A DNA stretch of 64,000 nt from Gymnorhina tibicen (Eukaryota; Chordata; Aves; Passeriformes; Artamidae), in contig VXAZ01003899.1 of the NCBI GenBank assembly GCA_013399875.1, forward strand, positions 1,163,817-1,227,816, written 5' to 3'. Within the stretch, counting starts at the first letter, position 1. Each line of letters opens with the position of its first letter. The notes under the pieces are model-generated. The model was not told where the DNA came from. It worked only from the letters and a program-made list of their open reading frames with translations, and searched no databases. Shown here piece by piece: positions 10,493 to 24,400 of the stretch. The position numbers and the translations under genes were made by a program.

Positions 10493-13351
10493 GCATGCTG
10501 TCTGTTACCATGTGTTGGGAAAACCAGTAATAACGCAGCAAGTTTCAATGATTTTTTATTGTGGTACATAGAAGGGTAAGTGATAGATAAGGAGCTTGTT
10601 TTCACTACAAATCACAGAACTAAAAAAAAGTCTTGATCTAAAACTATTATGAACTAAGCAGGAGCCAAATTTCTTCTGTCCTTGCTAACTCGCCACAGCG
10701 AATGGATGAAATTTGTTAAGTGTAGAAGGCTGAAATAGTGCTTCTCTCAGCTATCATGGAGATCACCTAAAAGTGGGATTGAGGACTAAATGGAGTAGAT
10801 ATGTAAGAAAGAGTCAAAGACAATTTTAAAAGATGTCGTTTTACCTACACTTAGTGAAATGAAAACTAGAGAATGCACCCTCCTCTTCTATCAGAAGTCA
10901 TGACCCCATCAAAAACTGATGTACAGAATGGTTCCAGCAAGGTTGGTTAACAGAAATAACACATCACAATCCAGCCCATTTGGGGCTTTTGTTCTTAAAC
11001 ACTTCAGTAAATGGGCCTGTTTTTTAACTCCAACAGATAATTATGAAGTGGAATAAAAAATTCAAATTATGTTAATAGGCCAGAGAACAACGGCTGTTTC
11101 TGAAATCACTGGCAATTACTAGACATAATGGTTCTCAATTAAGCTGGAGGGTATTTTCAGTCATTCATAATTCACTATTTTAAAAGTATCATAAAAATAT
11201 ATAAATGTGAGTTGTTAATAAAACTTTCGGGCCAACAATGTAGCCGTGTGTCACAGAAAGTAATACCTATTTTATTTTGATGGTGCTTTTTGCTTTGTGA
11301 ATGATGTGTGAAGACACTGTGAGTGAAGGGAAGGTGGGATTTGTTTCTCACAGTGCTCCTAAGTGGAAGAGGAGCGATATTTCTTTCTTGAGCAACTTCA
11401 GTTTCCCTTAGGAATAAACTCAGCAATCAAACATGTCTTTACCAATTCTATTTTTAGATTCTGCAGCTCGCTACATAAACTTTAATGCATATGTGGATGT
11501 GAACCAGAGGAATCACTGCTTGCCCACTTTCAGATTGCTATTTCACATACTTTTCAAGGCAATAAAATGGACAAAAATGAAAAAAATTAAGGCCTAAAAT
11601 AAGAAATCTTGAGGATCATGAAATGATGAATCCTAAGCATCATCTTTAAATTATGAGCTTGATTCACAGTAAATTTCTACCAAATCAAGTAAAACAAATA
11701 ACAAATGAAGCCATTAAGGAAAGATCAATTGGCAATAATTACTATCCACACTTCACTAAAACTAGCACTTACTTATCCACCACATGTTTAACCTTGCATT
11801 AGGGAAATAGCACAGCTGCAATTGCTAAGTTCTCATTGTAACTTTACTACACATGATTAATGATCAGTTTACTGGAGACCTGCCTGACCTACCTGAGTAA
11901 ATGTGCTTGAACACACATGTGCACATGTGGTTTATTTATTTATTTCCAAATCAACAACACCTTAAAACATTTTCTCTAATCCAGCCACTTCAACCTTCCT
12001 CCTGCCAAGAAGAAAAACTTCTTTGATTTTTATTCAAATATATTTGCACACATATTCCTGAGAAAGAGTAAATCATTTGAGAATAGTTCCTAACTGTACA
12101 AATTCCAGTTTTCATATTTAAACAGCAACTCAAAGATTGAAGCCCGACACCATGACTCATCAGTGGAAGACAGCCATTCATCACCCAGACCTCAGGATCT
12201 GTTGAGAGTCTTTCTTGCTTTGGCCTCGTTGAAACAGTGCAAACCATGAGCTAACCTAAAACTGTCTTTCTAAATACTCTCTCCCTTAATTTTTTAACAG
12301 CTCCACACAAAGGGAAAGGTTAAAACCAATTAAAAGAGATACAAATACTAGTAAAATTGCCCTAATGAACTGTTAGTTATTGGTTTTAGCCATTTCACTT
12401 TAAAAAAACATTACTTCCATTTCTGAATGAATGAGTAATTACACTCTTTACTGACCTTCCTTGTTTTCTGTTTTGTTGTAGGATGTCGTGTGCTGGGATT
12501 TTTTTAATCCTTTCATTTTTATTCCCTTTTCTCTTTTACTTCTTTCACTTTTAGTCTCAGACTTACAGCTAAAGTAAATCTCAAGTGTTACAGCTGGACA
12601 AAGATATCTACATAAGGACTATATTGTAATTCAAACTTCATTCCAAATGGGACAAAAATATTCTGAACTCATTCCTATGCAGAAAACACTTGTTTTTCTA
12701 TCTCATTAAGATCATCATACAATATCAACAGATGCTTAAAAGCCTCTAGTGCTGAAGGAACTGTTGAGAAAATTGAAACAGAAGTACTTATGAATGATAA
12801 TCTAATGATACTGCAAAGACTTTACTTTTCTGTACTACATCTAGCAAAACACACATATCCCAACAGTCCCTCCACCAAAAGCCAAAACCTGTCATTAAAC
12901 GGCTACCATTTTTATGTTACTTCTTGTTGTTGGCACTGTGAGCAGCAATTCATCATTTCACTTGAGAAAAAGTAATAAAAAAAAAAGGTCGGGGCTGAAG
13001 TGTTCCCGAATTCCCCACGCCCTCGGCGGCTGCCATGCCCTCAGAACGGAATATTGCCATTACATTACAATCACAGTAAACAAGCATCTGGCTGTCATTT
13101 AAAATACAGCTTTTCTCTACTGGTAATAAGAAGCATTTTCTGCTAATTTCTGTTATCTGTAAATCTCTCTTGGCATTCCAACTCTGCACTTAGTGTGCTG
13201 TACACGCTCCACTTTATGCACAATGAACACTGCCATCAAATGTCAGCATGTCTTCTTGCTATCTTAAAGACAGGCAGGGATTCACTCAATGAAACATCTA
13301 CAGAGTAAGAAGATAAAGAATAAGGAGATATTTACTTATGCCACAGATATT

Positions 13352-13403
13352 CCACACAAACACACACATATGTACATATACATACACACATATATACATA
13401 TGT
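13352..13403. repeat. Interrupted CA/TA microsatellite
   Basis: ACACAAACACACACATATG is followed by TACATATACATACACACATATATACATATG. These are CA and TA steps with interruptions, typical of an ageing microsatellite. Confidence 0.75.
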
Positions 13404-14827
13404 CTATTTTTTCTTTTACACTGGGGAAATAATCATATCTTTTGCAAAAAAAAGCACTATTATGTCTTGGCTAGCTCCTTTAATTTAATAGCAGAATTGG
13501 AACTGAAGTCAAGTTTAGATCAAGCTACTTATGTATCCATGTACCACATCTCTACAGGACATCAGGCCCAGGTTAATTGTACCTGCTCATTTTCCTGTTT
13601 GCTCCCCGCTACTCCAACAGGATAAACCAGAAGCTGTTTCAAGCAACTGCTCTATTTTGTTCTTCATGCATCCTGTTCTTTTAGACTGCTGGAAAATTAA
13701 TCTGCAAATGACCCTTAAAAAGAAAGTATGAGCACAGTGCACAGGTGAGAAGCAGCAGCCTTGAAAAGTTAAACTTGTGTAATAAACTTTCCTCCTTGAT
13801 TTAATGGTGAAAATCACAAGGAACCCAGTTGACTGAATTCACTAATATGAAGTCAATACAAGTAATGTCACAATTCTGCCATAGGTTTCAAACTTTAAAA
13901 TGGACAAAGTGTTTCATATGCATCAGGAAGAGCAATATATTGGTTAAATAAAAGAGAATTTTAAAAGTCTGCCTTGACCTCTAATTGAGTGCCTGTATTT
14001 TCCATTTTGATTTAACTTTGTGTCTTATTCTCCCCCTCATTTAGATGCTTGCAAAATAAATATAATTATATCCAACTTAAATAACTTTGGAACCTCGAGC
14101 TGCAGGTGCTGGTATGCTGTATCTATTACCATATTTTAAACCCTTTTAAGAAGATTGCATTAATTTCTATGATAATTTAGAGCCCATAATGCATTCCAAG
14201 ATGTGAATAGATGTTAATCACCATGGAATGATTTTCCTGTATACTAACGAAGTCATGCTGCAACCAGTAACTACTACTTTTAAAATTCAATATTGCCACT
14301 GAAAGACTTGATTAAGATTTGTTAAAGTAACTATACCCCTGATACGGGTTTAAAAACCCCAAAGTAATTAACAACTACATCAATAGCTATATCCTTCCTA
14401 TCTACAGAAATTATTAGGTCAGAAAATGTTTATAGTATCCAGCTCATTCTTTGCCCAGTATTATTAAAACTTAGCCATGAATATTTAACTTCTGCCACTA
14501 CCATAGACCAGGACAGCAGCCAGCTCAAAGACAGCAGTAAGGAAAGAGGCTTCATTATTACAGTGATGTTATGTTTAATATTATAGGTACATGGCTCAGG
14601 AAAAGCTGACATCTGTGATTGCAGAACTATTCTGATATTTAGATTGGTAACATTCAGCCAGAGTTTGCCTCTCATGTAAGTCAAAGCTCAGTTTGTTCCA
14701 TCAACCTGAACAACCTCTAATAGAGCAGCATTCAAATTTAAATATCTACACAAACAAGTTAAAATTGGCCACGTTTTCCTGGAACAAGCCCATTCACAGC
14801 TTTTCCCCAACCTAAAAGTAACTGAGG

Positions 14828-15209
14828 ATGCTTTTCTGCATTAGCCTGCTCGTTGTTGTTGCTTCTGGACAGCAATTAAATGCAGGATGCGCCACAGGTG
14901 ATACACTGCCTTGTCACTGTGAGCAAGGTGACCCAAAAAGAAGGAACACTCCAGTGGACGGGACTATTCCGAGGGAAGGGACCCTCAGTGCTCATCTGGT
15001 CCAGCTGCCCGGGGGACTCCGGGCTGATGGAGTCACAGCCCCTTGCTGAGGGCATCGTCCTGGTGCCTCAAGCAGTGCCAGGCCTGGGCCTGCCCAGGAA
15101 GATGTTCCAGGGCCCGGCCACCCTAGAGACAGCAGGTACAACACAGGGTAACACCACCCTCTCTGTGTCTGCTCTGTCCCGACTGAGTGAAACAACGGAG
15201 TCAAATTGA
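14828..15209 (+). other. GC-rich patch with overlapping short open frames, origin unknown
   Basis: This patch is clearly richer in G, C and CpG than its surroundings. Two overlapping plus-strand frames run through it. One (14828-15049) starts with a hydrophobic stretch, MLFCISLLVVVASGQQ, that superficially resembles a signal peptide. The other spans 14880-15209 in a different frame. Neither downstream peptide resembles a known family to me. GTACAA and GTAACA donor-like sites follow at about 15135 and 15149. It may be an old mobile-element remnant, an exon of a non-coding transcript, or ordinary local GC enrichment. Confidence 0.3.
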
Positions 15210-16479
15210 CATTTCAAACTTTTGATGGGGTTAAAATTTTATACACTGGGTTCTTATAGAGGAAACTTACTGTTTCAACTCTTTTTGCCTGTAGACAACA
15301 AGCAGGTTGAGATGAGCAGCTGAAAGCCATTATGACACCGTGATATCTCCAGCTGCTGCTGCTGCCTCTGCCCACGATTACCCCACAAGCAGAGGGGTGT
15401 TGTGATTCAGCGGCGTGCGGAGCACTGCAGGCACTGCCTTCTCACTAGAATAAGGATTTTTCCCCAAAGTCTCCTCTTACTTCTTCAAAGGTTTTAAAAC
15501 CAGCAATAACTTCACTCCATGCTCTAAGGTGGGCTTCAGTTTCTGGGGTCTCTCGGATGGTGTCAGAACAATCCCTGAAATACATTGCAGTGTGCTGGAA
15601 GAAAATGAGCTCCTATGTAAAATATGCCTCAAAAAAAAAAAAAATCAGAAAACTTTGGGGGGTACTTCTAGATCAACTTTTGTTATGATCACTTAAAAGA
15701 CTTTGCACTCTTTCTGGCATCATGCTTGACACTGCTGAACACTTTCGAATTCTGCTGCCTTCAACAGAAGTTCATTATGCCTTTCCAAAATGTGTCAAAA
15801 GGTAGCAGAGAAAATTTAAGACAGCTTAAAAGGTCCCAAATCCTCTGAAACCCAGAATATAACATTAGCATTGCAGAAAAAATTTGACTTTTGAGAGATA
15901 CATTGAAGGATTCTGTATAAGAATAGTGTATTTACTCTTCTTTTACATTTAAACAATTCACTTTACAGGATTAGTATCTAATTGACAAATTAAGTATTTA
16001 AATCTTTACTTTTTTTTAAAACAACAATCTGGGAAAGTTTGATGGTTGTGTATTTCTGTAGCAGTCAATGCCATTTGAGCAGTGACAGGATTTAAACTGC
16101 CACCAATACAACTTAAATCATTAGCTGCTAGATGTAGAAAAATTTGGAATCGTGAATTTCCGTCTCAAGAGACAAGCAGAGAAAGAATTTATTCTCACAC
16201 ATTTTATATAAATAATCACTTTAATCTGTACTTGTTAAGTACAAAATATGTGTTAGCATAACAAAGTATCTGGTTCATAGAAATGTGATTCTTGCCTTCC
16301 TCACTGAAAGAGAAAAAAAAAACCAACAAAGCAATGGCTTGAGGAATTAAATAGCTAAACAAGCAAAAGCAGTATATTTACTGAAAAAAAATCAGAATGG
16401 CTACAGCATCTCATACGCACAAGTCACACAGAACTTTAGTAATAAAAGTTTAAAAAGGTGAATAAGGACCTAAGCAATG

Positions 16480-16920
16480 GACTCATCTGGAGAGCAGTTG
16501 GTGAGAGAAGATGCAGGGAGTGCACAGCCCCTCACTTCAGCTCCGAAACTCTGCAGTTCCTCCCCTTCCAGATGTCAGGGACCCTGGAACCCTTCAGTGG
16601 TTGCAGGGAACTTAAAAACCCCATGGGCTCACAGGCACATCCCTGAGCTTCTGCTCCCTCTTCCCCATCGGGTACCAGCCCTTCCTGCTGCAGCTGCATC
16701 CCCACTCTGACCCTGCAGGTGTGGGAGGGGACCAGGCACCAAGGCTCGGTGGGGAGATGGTGACAGAGCACCGAAGGGATCCCCCCTCTCCTGGCCACAG
16801 GCCCCTCCAGGTGACAGCCCTGAGACCCGGGTTATCCTGAATCACAAAGCTTTCCTTGGGGCTGAACGATGCAAAGGGGTGTTGGGTGGGGGAAAGACTT
16901 GCAAACCAGAGTGGTAAAGG
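16480..16920. other. GC-rich patch, origin unknown
   Basis: About 440 bp of GC-rich sequence with many CCCT, CAGG and GGGG runs stands out from the flanking AT-rich DNA. Short open frames occur in several frames on both strands, which is what GC-rich non-coding DNA produces through its shortage of stop codons. No LTR ends, target-site duplication or CR1 wording were recognised. Confidence 0.4.
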
Positions 16921-19900
16921 TGAAAAGGACAAAACAAAAGTGTAGAGTTGTAAAATCAGTCAAAATCCGTGACTTTCTGCTATAGCAGACCTCACACGTT
17001 CTAACAGCATAGTCCTATAACAAAACCTGTTCCAAAATCAACAGAATAAAAACCCCAGACAAAACTTGGTATTTCATTTGCTGCACCTCCACCGATTAGG
17101 CTCAATATACAGAACTGAAATGAAGAGGAAAATCAGGCCTGTCCACATACTGGAGTAGGAGACTGAGAAAAATAGCAGAAATTAATACCGAGTACTCTCA
17201 CCATAGGAAAAATTCATGCTACACTTGGTCAGAACTCTTTTCTCTACAAATTAATGCTTTACCCAGCTGGAAAAAACGTAAGGGCCTGAGCAGGCACCAA
17301 GCTTTCTGGACATCCCTGGGAGCTCTGGGGTCTCCAAAAGACCAAGAGGTCACACTAAATTAACACCAGTTACAGCCACCGAGGAGAGGAGCAGGGGGAG
17401 CACGTAACAGAAGTATCTGTACACACAGGGACTCTTCTATTTTGGCTCACAAACTCTCTTTCCTGATGTCAAGTGGCTACTTGTGTAGCTCAAAGAACAA
17501 GATAACCAACAAAATGCAAACTGAAATTATTAAAAATTATTAAAAGTGAAACTATTAAAAGTAGCAACAGTTGAATAATGACAATTTGCTTGTTTTCTTT
17601 TTTAAATAGGAAATGTAACATCAGTGATGATAAATTTATAAAGGCTACCCAGCCAGCCACTTAAAAAAGGTAGAGTCTTTGACTAAAACATATGCACTTC
17701 AGCCCTTAAAAAAATAATTCTAATACTTAGAATTCATGACAACTTTTTTTCCCAAATATTTTCCTTTAATTGCGAAGTTTAAAAGGAATTTTCTCTCATA
17801 CAATTTTTGATGTCAGTCAACCCACTAAACACCTCAACTAGCATTAGGAAGAATTTCCCCGTTCACAGCACCACATTACAATATGTGTACTCTATCTATT
17901 TTTTATGACTTACAATAAAGCATTTGCCCTTTTTCACTGTCAAAAATAAGATAATTACTGCAGCTACCAATTCAGCCTTGTCCTGCTGTATGGTTGTCCA
18001 GTATATCTTAGAAGATGAACTTTTGTTTTAATATTTTTAACTTGAACTGCACAATGGATGCAGTTAAAAAAGACTACTTTGTATACAGCTGGAAAAGGTA
18101 TTCCCAAATTCCAAGTATTAAAAAAAAATGAAGACTTAGAAAGAAAAGTTGGAAAATGAAGACCTATTTAAAAATTAAAACTGGTGGTGATGCACAGAAC
18201 GTGCCAACCAAACACCTGAACAGCGTTATTCTTTAGGACATCTCACTCCCTTTTCAAGTAACATCTTTGAGTCAAGTTTCTTTTTCAAGTCCACAATTTC
18301 CTAAAACCTCTGTCCCCATTTAGGCTGTACTACCTAAGAAACAGCTTCAATATCCTTTTTCTCCCTTGAAGGGCCATGCGTATTTTGCCGGAAAGAGGAA
18401 AAATAGGAATGCAATCACATTTGTGCTGATGCTAAATGTTAATAGTTTTGCCTAAATGTCTGCTAATAGCACTGCTAGAATTAGCTAGACTAGTAGTGCA
18501 TGCCTAATGTGCTGTTTTTGTTGCTGCTGCCTTAGCTGTTTTCTCCTTTTTTTCCCTCCGAAACAAAAATAAAGGCATTTTTAGTAAAATGTTTCCATAC
18601 ATCTGCAGCCCGTACAGCAGCCGTGCCACCATCGTGTAGCTCTGACATAGCATCACTGGGAGTACAAATCCCAACATTCCACTGTTCCTTTCAATTAAAC
18701 ATGAAAAGTTTAATGTTTTTGTAAATTAAACATGAAGCCCTGACTTTGGCAGCCAAAATATATCCTTCTATCACCTCTTCTAATTCCTCCAGGTCACTTC
18801 TTTTCTTAGCTCCACGCAGTCAGAGGAGGATGCTCTTTTATTGGCGTGTACTTTCAGAATGTTGTGGGAGAACAAGGCCTTTGAAAACATTTTCTACAGG
18901 CCAAAACATTTAATAAATATGCATTACATTCCCAGAGCTCCAATTTGCTTAGAATCACAAAGCCATTTACACATGTAAAAGATTTTCAAAATAAACAGTT
19001 CTAAGTGGCTTAATTGAACAATTGTATTTTTTAAACTGAATAATCTGTGAAAATCAGATAATACCGTACTATGAAAAAGATCTGATTTACCAATTTGTTT
19101 TTGCAGCCACTGTAAAAATGCACCATTTCATCTAAGTCTTCTACTCTTTCAAAATATAAATTATGTAAAAATATCTTAGAATACAACTCCTTCCTTTTTT
19201 ATAAAGAACTGCTAATATCTAATTGTCAGTTGACTGAGCCACCTGGAAATACTTTATTGTTATATTTCTTACTGTTAGTGTAGTGGAGAACAGATACCCA
19301 TTCCTTCTATTTCTGTTCAAAGTGTGTCGAAAGGCTGCATTCTGACTTTAGGCTGCAGACAGAACATTTACTACTCATTCAAAACACACATTGAAGAGAG
19401 AAAAAGCCAATAATTGCTCAGGTCCAAGAAACTTTCAAATCTTTAATTAGAAAATCTGGTCCAGAGTCTAACTATGATCATATTAAGTAAAAAAACCCAA
19501 AATCAAACCTACAAGTCTTTTAATCTATGCCAACAGAAACACATGACTGTAAAGGAAAAATAGAAATCAAGTCTCTGATTATATTACCTTTCAGAAAATT
19601 TGTTAGCATGTTATTAGCAAAATGTTTATTTGTTAATTATAGTTTTAATTAAGATACAACAATAAATTATCTTTGCTACATTTCTGCAGCTATTTACCAC
19701 CCCTGAGACTTAGCTATCTCATTCTGTATCTGTAAAGCTGACTGAAGTAAATTACAGTTATACCACGTGAGCACTTTGCTCACACAAAATCTTTCTGAAA
19801 CTTGGAAGGAGGAATGTGATGTTCCTCCAGATGCCTGTGCAAACCACCACTGAATAAATGTAACCATTCCCATTCCAGTAAAGAATGCCTCCAACCTGAT

Positions 19901-21382
19901 TTTCAAGAAGGAAACCACTGATTTTTCATTATTATTTTTATTTTTAAACTGATTGCTACACTGTTTGCATAAAGTCTTGCTAGTGCCAGTCAAAATTAGA
20001 GGGATGCCATGACTGGGAAGGAAAAGCCTGTACATAACAGATCCATTTGCTGTCTGTCTTTGGTGTCACCTGTTTTCCTCATCTCAGTAACCTGAAATTA
20101 TCCTTTACAATAAGTTTCTGTTAGAGGACATCATGTGCAGTTTTTCTGCAAAATAAAGCACGTTCAGCCATACCAGGAATGTCTCAAAAGTCTAGATGTA
20201 GGAAGATCCTTCCAGGATGAACTTCAATGAAACACGGCTCATCTGTGAGCTGTAAGTTTATGGCACAACTTCTGGTTAGAGTTTGGTAGCACTGCCTTCG
20301 TGACCTCTCACGCAAAAACACTCAGTAAAAGCCACAGGAATACCTCTCCATATCCTACCTTTCCATACCACCTTCTTTTCAGGAGTCAGAAAGCACAAAG
20401 TGATGCAAACTAAAACATGAATATCTGAAAGGCAATTATTGGTTGGATGATGAAAGCAATGAGTCAATCCAATGTCAAATACATCAAACCTGTTTTCTGT
20501 GGGTCAAGGACACAACGCTACAACAGCACCCACAGAACCATATTACAACAGCTGCTTTTTTTGTGTGTGGGTGGGTCATATTACTTGTAGTTTTCTCATT
20601 ACCTAACAATTATCTGGGGTTTTATGGCCAAAACATAACAAGGCCAATATGTATCTGCCAGAAAACCTGCAAACAGAAACACGTTCTATAAACAAACCAA
20701 CAATTACTCAGTTTCACACCAGTGATGAGGTCGCTGCTCTGCTGACACACACAGAACTTGCTCCTGCTGTGCACCAGAAGCCTTAAAAAACCACGAAGGG
20801 ATATATGCGTGCAAAATGAAAAATAAGCTATTTAGACTGGATTTAATTAGTATTTCCACACAATTACTAACAAATTAATGCTAGATAGAAGTATTGATTT
20901 TGTAGTTTAGTCGCAGCTCTTGGAAATGCACAGGAATAAAGAAATGGTACAGTATTACTCCAATGCATGAAGTTCATCCAACTGATGAGGTTTCATAGTT
21001 TTCCAACCAACTCTACCCAGGAAGGAAAATTGCTTTTCTTCTCCTGTTTAAAAAAGAAAACTGTTTTTTTTTCTCTTCAGCTGAAGAATTGCAGTAGAAT
21101 GGTACTTTAGTTTAAAGGTACTGAGGCTGTTTCTGCCTTAAAAAGTCTTTTGAGTGCTGCTATTTCTGTATCCCTCTGGTATGTACATTTTGCTACCTTA
21201 GTTTTGTATGAAAAAGAAAAAAGACTAGGTCAAAGATGCAAAACCACCCCGTAGCAGAACAAAGAGCAGGTCTGACCATTCCTAACTTTTTAGCGTTGTG
21301 CTGCTTATTAACTTCATAATTTATCCTGATAATAGTTTGGCATTAATATCACACTATGCCATAATGACAACTTTTACTTCAT

Positions 21383-21418
21383 AAATATATATACACACAC
21401 ATATATATCCACACACTA
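21383..21418. repeat. TA/CA microsatellite
   Basis: AAATATATATACACACACATATATATCC is followed by ACACAC. This is a short mixed TA and CA simple repeat, immediately left of an A-run. Confidence 0.75.
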
Positions 21419-24400
21419 GGGAAAAAAAAAGAGCTGAACATTATCCTGGGAAAATGTGCGTTTGTAGAACAATAGCAATTGACAGCAAATAACTTGTTAT
21501 CGTGTTGCATCAAATTTTCAAGGGATGCACATACTATCCTTATTTCTGCACCCATGCTATTTGATTTTGTCATATAGTTGAGAAAAACCACACATTTAGA
21601 ATGTCTTATACTCAAAACGGGACTCTTAGCTGGTCAGAGGTATTATTAAACATGTACAAAGCTGTTACATAACCAGAGAAAGACACGGTTCCAGCCACAC
21701 AAAGCTTACAGTGGGAAGGCAACATGGAGAACCAGGTATTTCACTGGATCTGCTCTGAAATTCTACTGCCTTGTTGTAGCTACTTCTTACTTTTCCCAAA
21801 TTAAGGAGTAACAGAAGAGGTGAGACTACTTGATTTTAATCTCAGCTCTATGACACAGTTAGCATATATGGCAGGGATTTCTTAGAAGCATAATAAAAGG
21901 TATGTGAATTGATAATGGAAAGGGTCCCCCAGGAGGAAGTTCCCTTTGTAAACACTAAATCCAATATTTTCATTAGGAGAAGTATTAATGACAAAGTGTT
22001 AGTACTGTCACAACTACAAAAACCCCATGAAAAATCATTATTTTATTTCACCCTGTGTATCGTAGGAGAAGCAAACAGCTTTGTATTTTGTTTAAATGAT
22101 TTTAATCATCAAAGTTCAACCTTTGACAATGAGCTGTTTGAGAAGCCCTGCTTTGCACTGCAGTCACTTGAAGCCTGTACTACATAGAGACATTTCTAGT
22201 AGAAAGACAGGAAGGAAACAGAAAGCAGAGTTACCCATTTCTTCAAAGATCCTTGCACAATGTCCTAAAAAATCCACAGGGCATACTTTTCTCTAGAAGA
22301 CTTTATGCTGAAATGTGATCATGAGAAATATGCACATATTTTACCCTGTTCACCTCCACAGAGGTGCTCACAGTCACAGCCAATTTCTTTAGTGGTGCTG
22401 TCAGCACAGCTGTGTGGTATAAAAGATTTGCTGCACTTAGAAGGTATCACCTTGGGTTCTTCAGTTCCAATTCCTGTAGCTCATGGAGTAGTCAGTGATA
22501 GAAAAGTGGACTACAGCTGACCATCACAAATCATCCAGCCCATCCCCTCCCTGTCCACCCTCTGCTGGTAACCCCTTCTTTGCCTTCCCATTCCCCATCA
22601 ATCAGCAAATGATTCTCCAAACTAAGACCCTTAAACCTGTGTGAGGCTGTTAAAGTATTCTGGGAACCATTCTTAAATAAAGACAGCTTAAGCAAGGTAG
22701 AGTCCTTACAGAAAGCTTCCCTATCATACCCCCATCTTGAAGCAGTTCAAACACAACCCCAAGCTAAAGCAAAAGCTTCAGTGGATTCCAAGCAGCAGTA
22801 ATCTGGGGCATCTAAAAATGCCCAGTCTTTGTATCATTTGGGACTTAATCTACAGAGCATTTTATAACCCATCATTACAGTGCTTTTCACCTGCACAGAA
22901 GTCTCTGATCTTCCTTGACATTTAGCAGTCAATCCTCATCCTAGTCAGATGGCAGAAGGACAGCCCTCGTCCTGTGTGCTTACAGCTTGAGCAAGGAATC
23001 TCAAGTCACAAAGATACAGTGACACAAACTTCGGGGCTTTGCCTTACAGTGCTTTACAGAGCTGCTCCCCTTTCATATGATACTTGTCACCGTTTGTCCC
23101 CTGACATCCTCTTATTCAATGAGTAACTTCTATTCGGGTCTCACTCTGTGTCTACTAGCATGCTACTCATTTTCTGCTCAAAACTTGCATTTAACTGACA
23201 CTGCTGGACACTGACATTGCAGAAGATTTGCACAGATAAATATAACATTTCTCCACCTCCCTCAAGGTGAAACCATGATAAAGAGTAGAACCACCTCCTG
23301 GTTGTCACAGCCCCATCATGACCTGAAACTCAGAAAAGCCAGATTCTGTATCTGTTTACAGAGAGGCTGATAAATGTTCTAAATGTTCTCACTGGAGGCC
23401 TCTGAGACGATACAGAAACACTGCCACATCTCTTCTCAATCTCATTATTGATGTGTATGTACCTTTGTAATTTTGGCTTCATTTGTTGTGCTTACCCGTG
23501 CCGTTTCCTGTCTTCATGTTGTCAGCTTATGTTTCATTCTTTTAATAGGAAATAGTTTATGAGTGAACGCCTGGAGGAACGAATCCTGAATGATGTGTGC
23601 TTTTGCACTTGTCAATCTTCTCCAGTCTTTAGCTTAAGATCTTTTGATAATCTTTATATTTGAAATGCCGGCAGGCTGTAGTTTAGCACCATTTTAGTTT
23701 AGATGAACAATAGCATTTAGAGAAGAGTGACAGAGAGGATTACTGGTTCCTGAGAGTGCTGTCTGCCAGAGATCTGACCTGCATCCTACATCCACTGCTC
23801 ACAGATGGAGAGGAACTTGTAAACACGGCACTTGGATAATGCAGAAATTCCCAACCTTCTCAAATCTACATTTTATTTTGCTTCCAGGGATTTATTCCCT
23901 GTTTTTGCATCTTTCTCAGTCTATGTCTCAGAATGTTTACTGCCTCCATAATGCAACCTCCTCTACCAACTCAAAATCTAATCTCAAAATTCTCCTTACG
24001 TATTTGGTGTCATATGCAGCTCAAGTACAAGTTTCTTGCTTTAACCATAATTTTTTACATTTCAATAGAAGCAGCACTGCCTTCCCTAAACAGGTCACAG
24101 CTCAGTGTACACCTTGAGCATAATATCATAGTCTGTGTGAACGCGTGTGACTAAGATATATTAACCTATACTAGTACCCTGCAGCCCCAGCAAGGCACAG
24201 AACAATTACTGTTATGTTTGCAGTTGGATACAGTCCCATGTTTTAAAAATGGGGATTAATTTAATTTCTGATTTGACTGGTAATTATATGAAAGTTTACT
24301 GTTCTAGTCTTAAAATTAATCACTAGGATTTTCTTTTAGAACTAATAAAATCTTATTTGGAACTTATTAACAGTAGAAAATGCTAAGCTAAATTCACCTA

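Noticed and set aside
10359..10541. Minus-strand open frame with an internal repeated peptide
   Set aside because: The repetition is explained entirely by the 57-bp tandem duplication, whose length is a multiple of three.
12975..13040. A-run followed by a CpG-rich stretch, suggesting a retroposed sequence
   Set aside because: A poly(A) tail should follow and not precede the insert on this strand, no target-site duplication was found and the GC-rich part is too short to identify.
17850..17880. GCATTAGGAAGAATTTCCCC resembling a CR1 sense-strand block
   Set aside because: The match covers about 20 bases only and neither flank continues the CR1 wording.
19694..20035. Minus-strand open frame of 113 codons
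   Set aside because: No recognisable family, low-complexity N/K run inside and no supporting splice or promoter signals.
22500..22570. AATCATCCAGCCCATCCC resembling CR1 wording
   Set aside because: The short match has no adjoining GGAAGGGACC-like block, so it is too weak to call.
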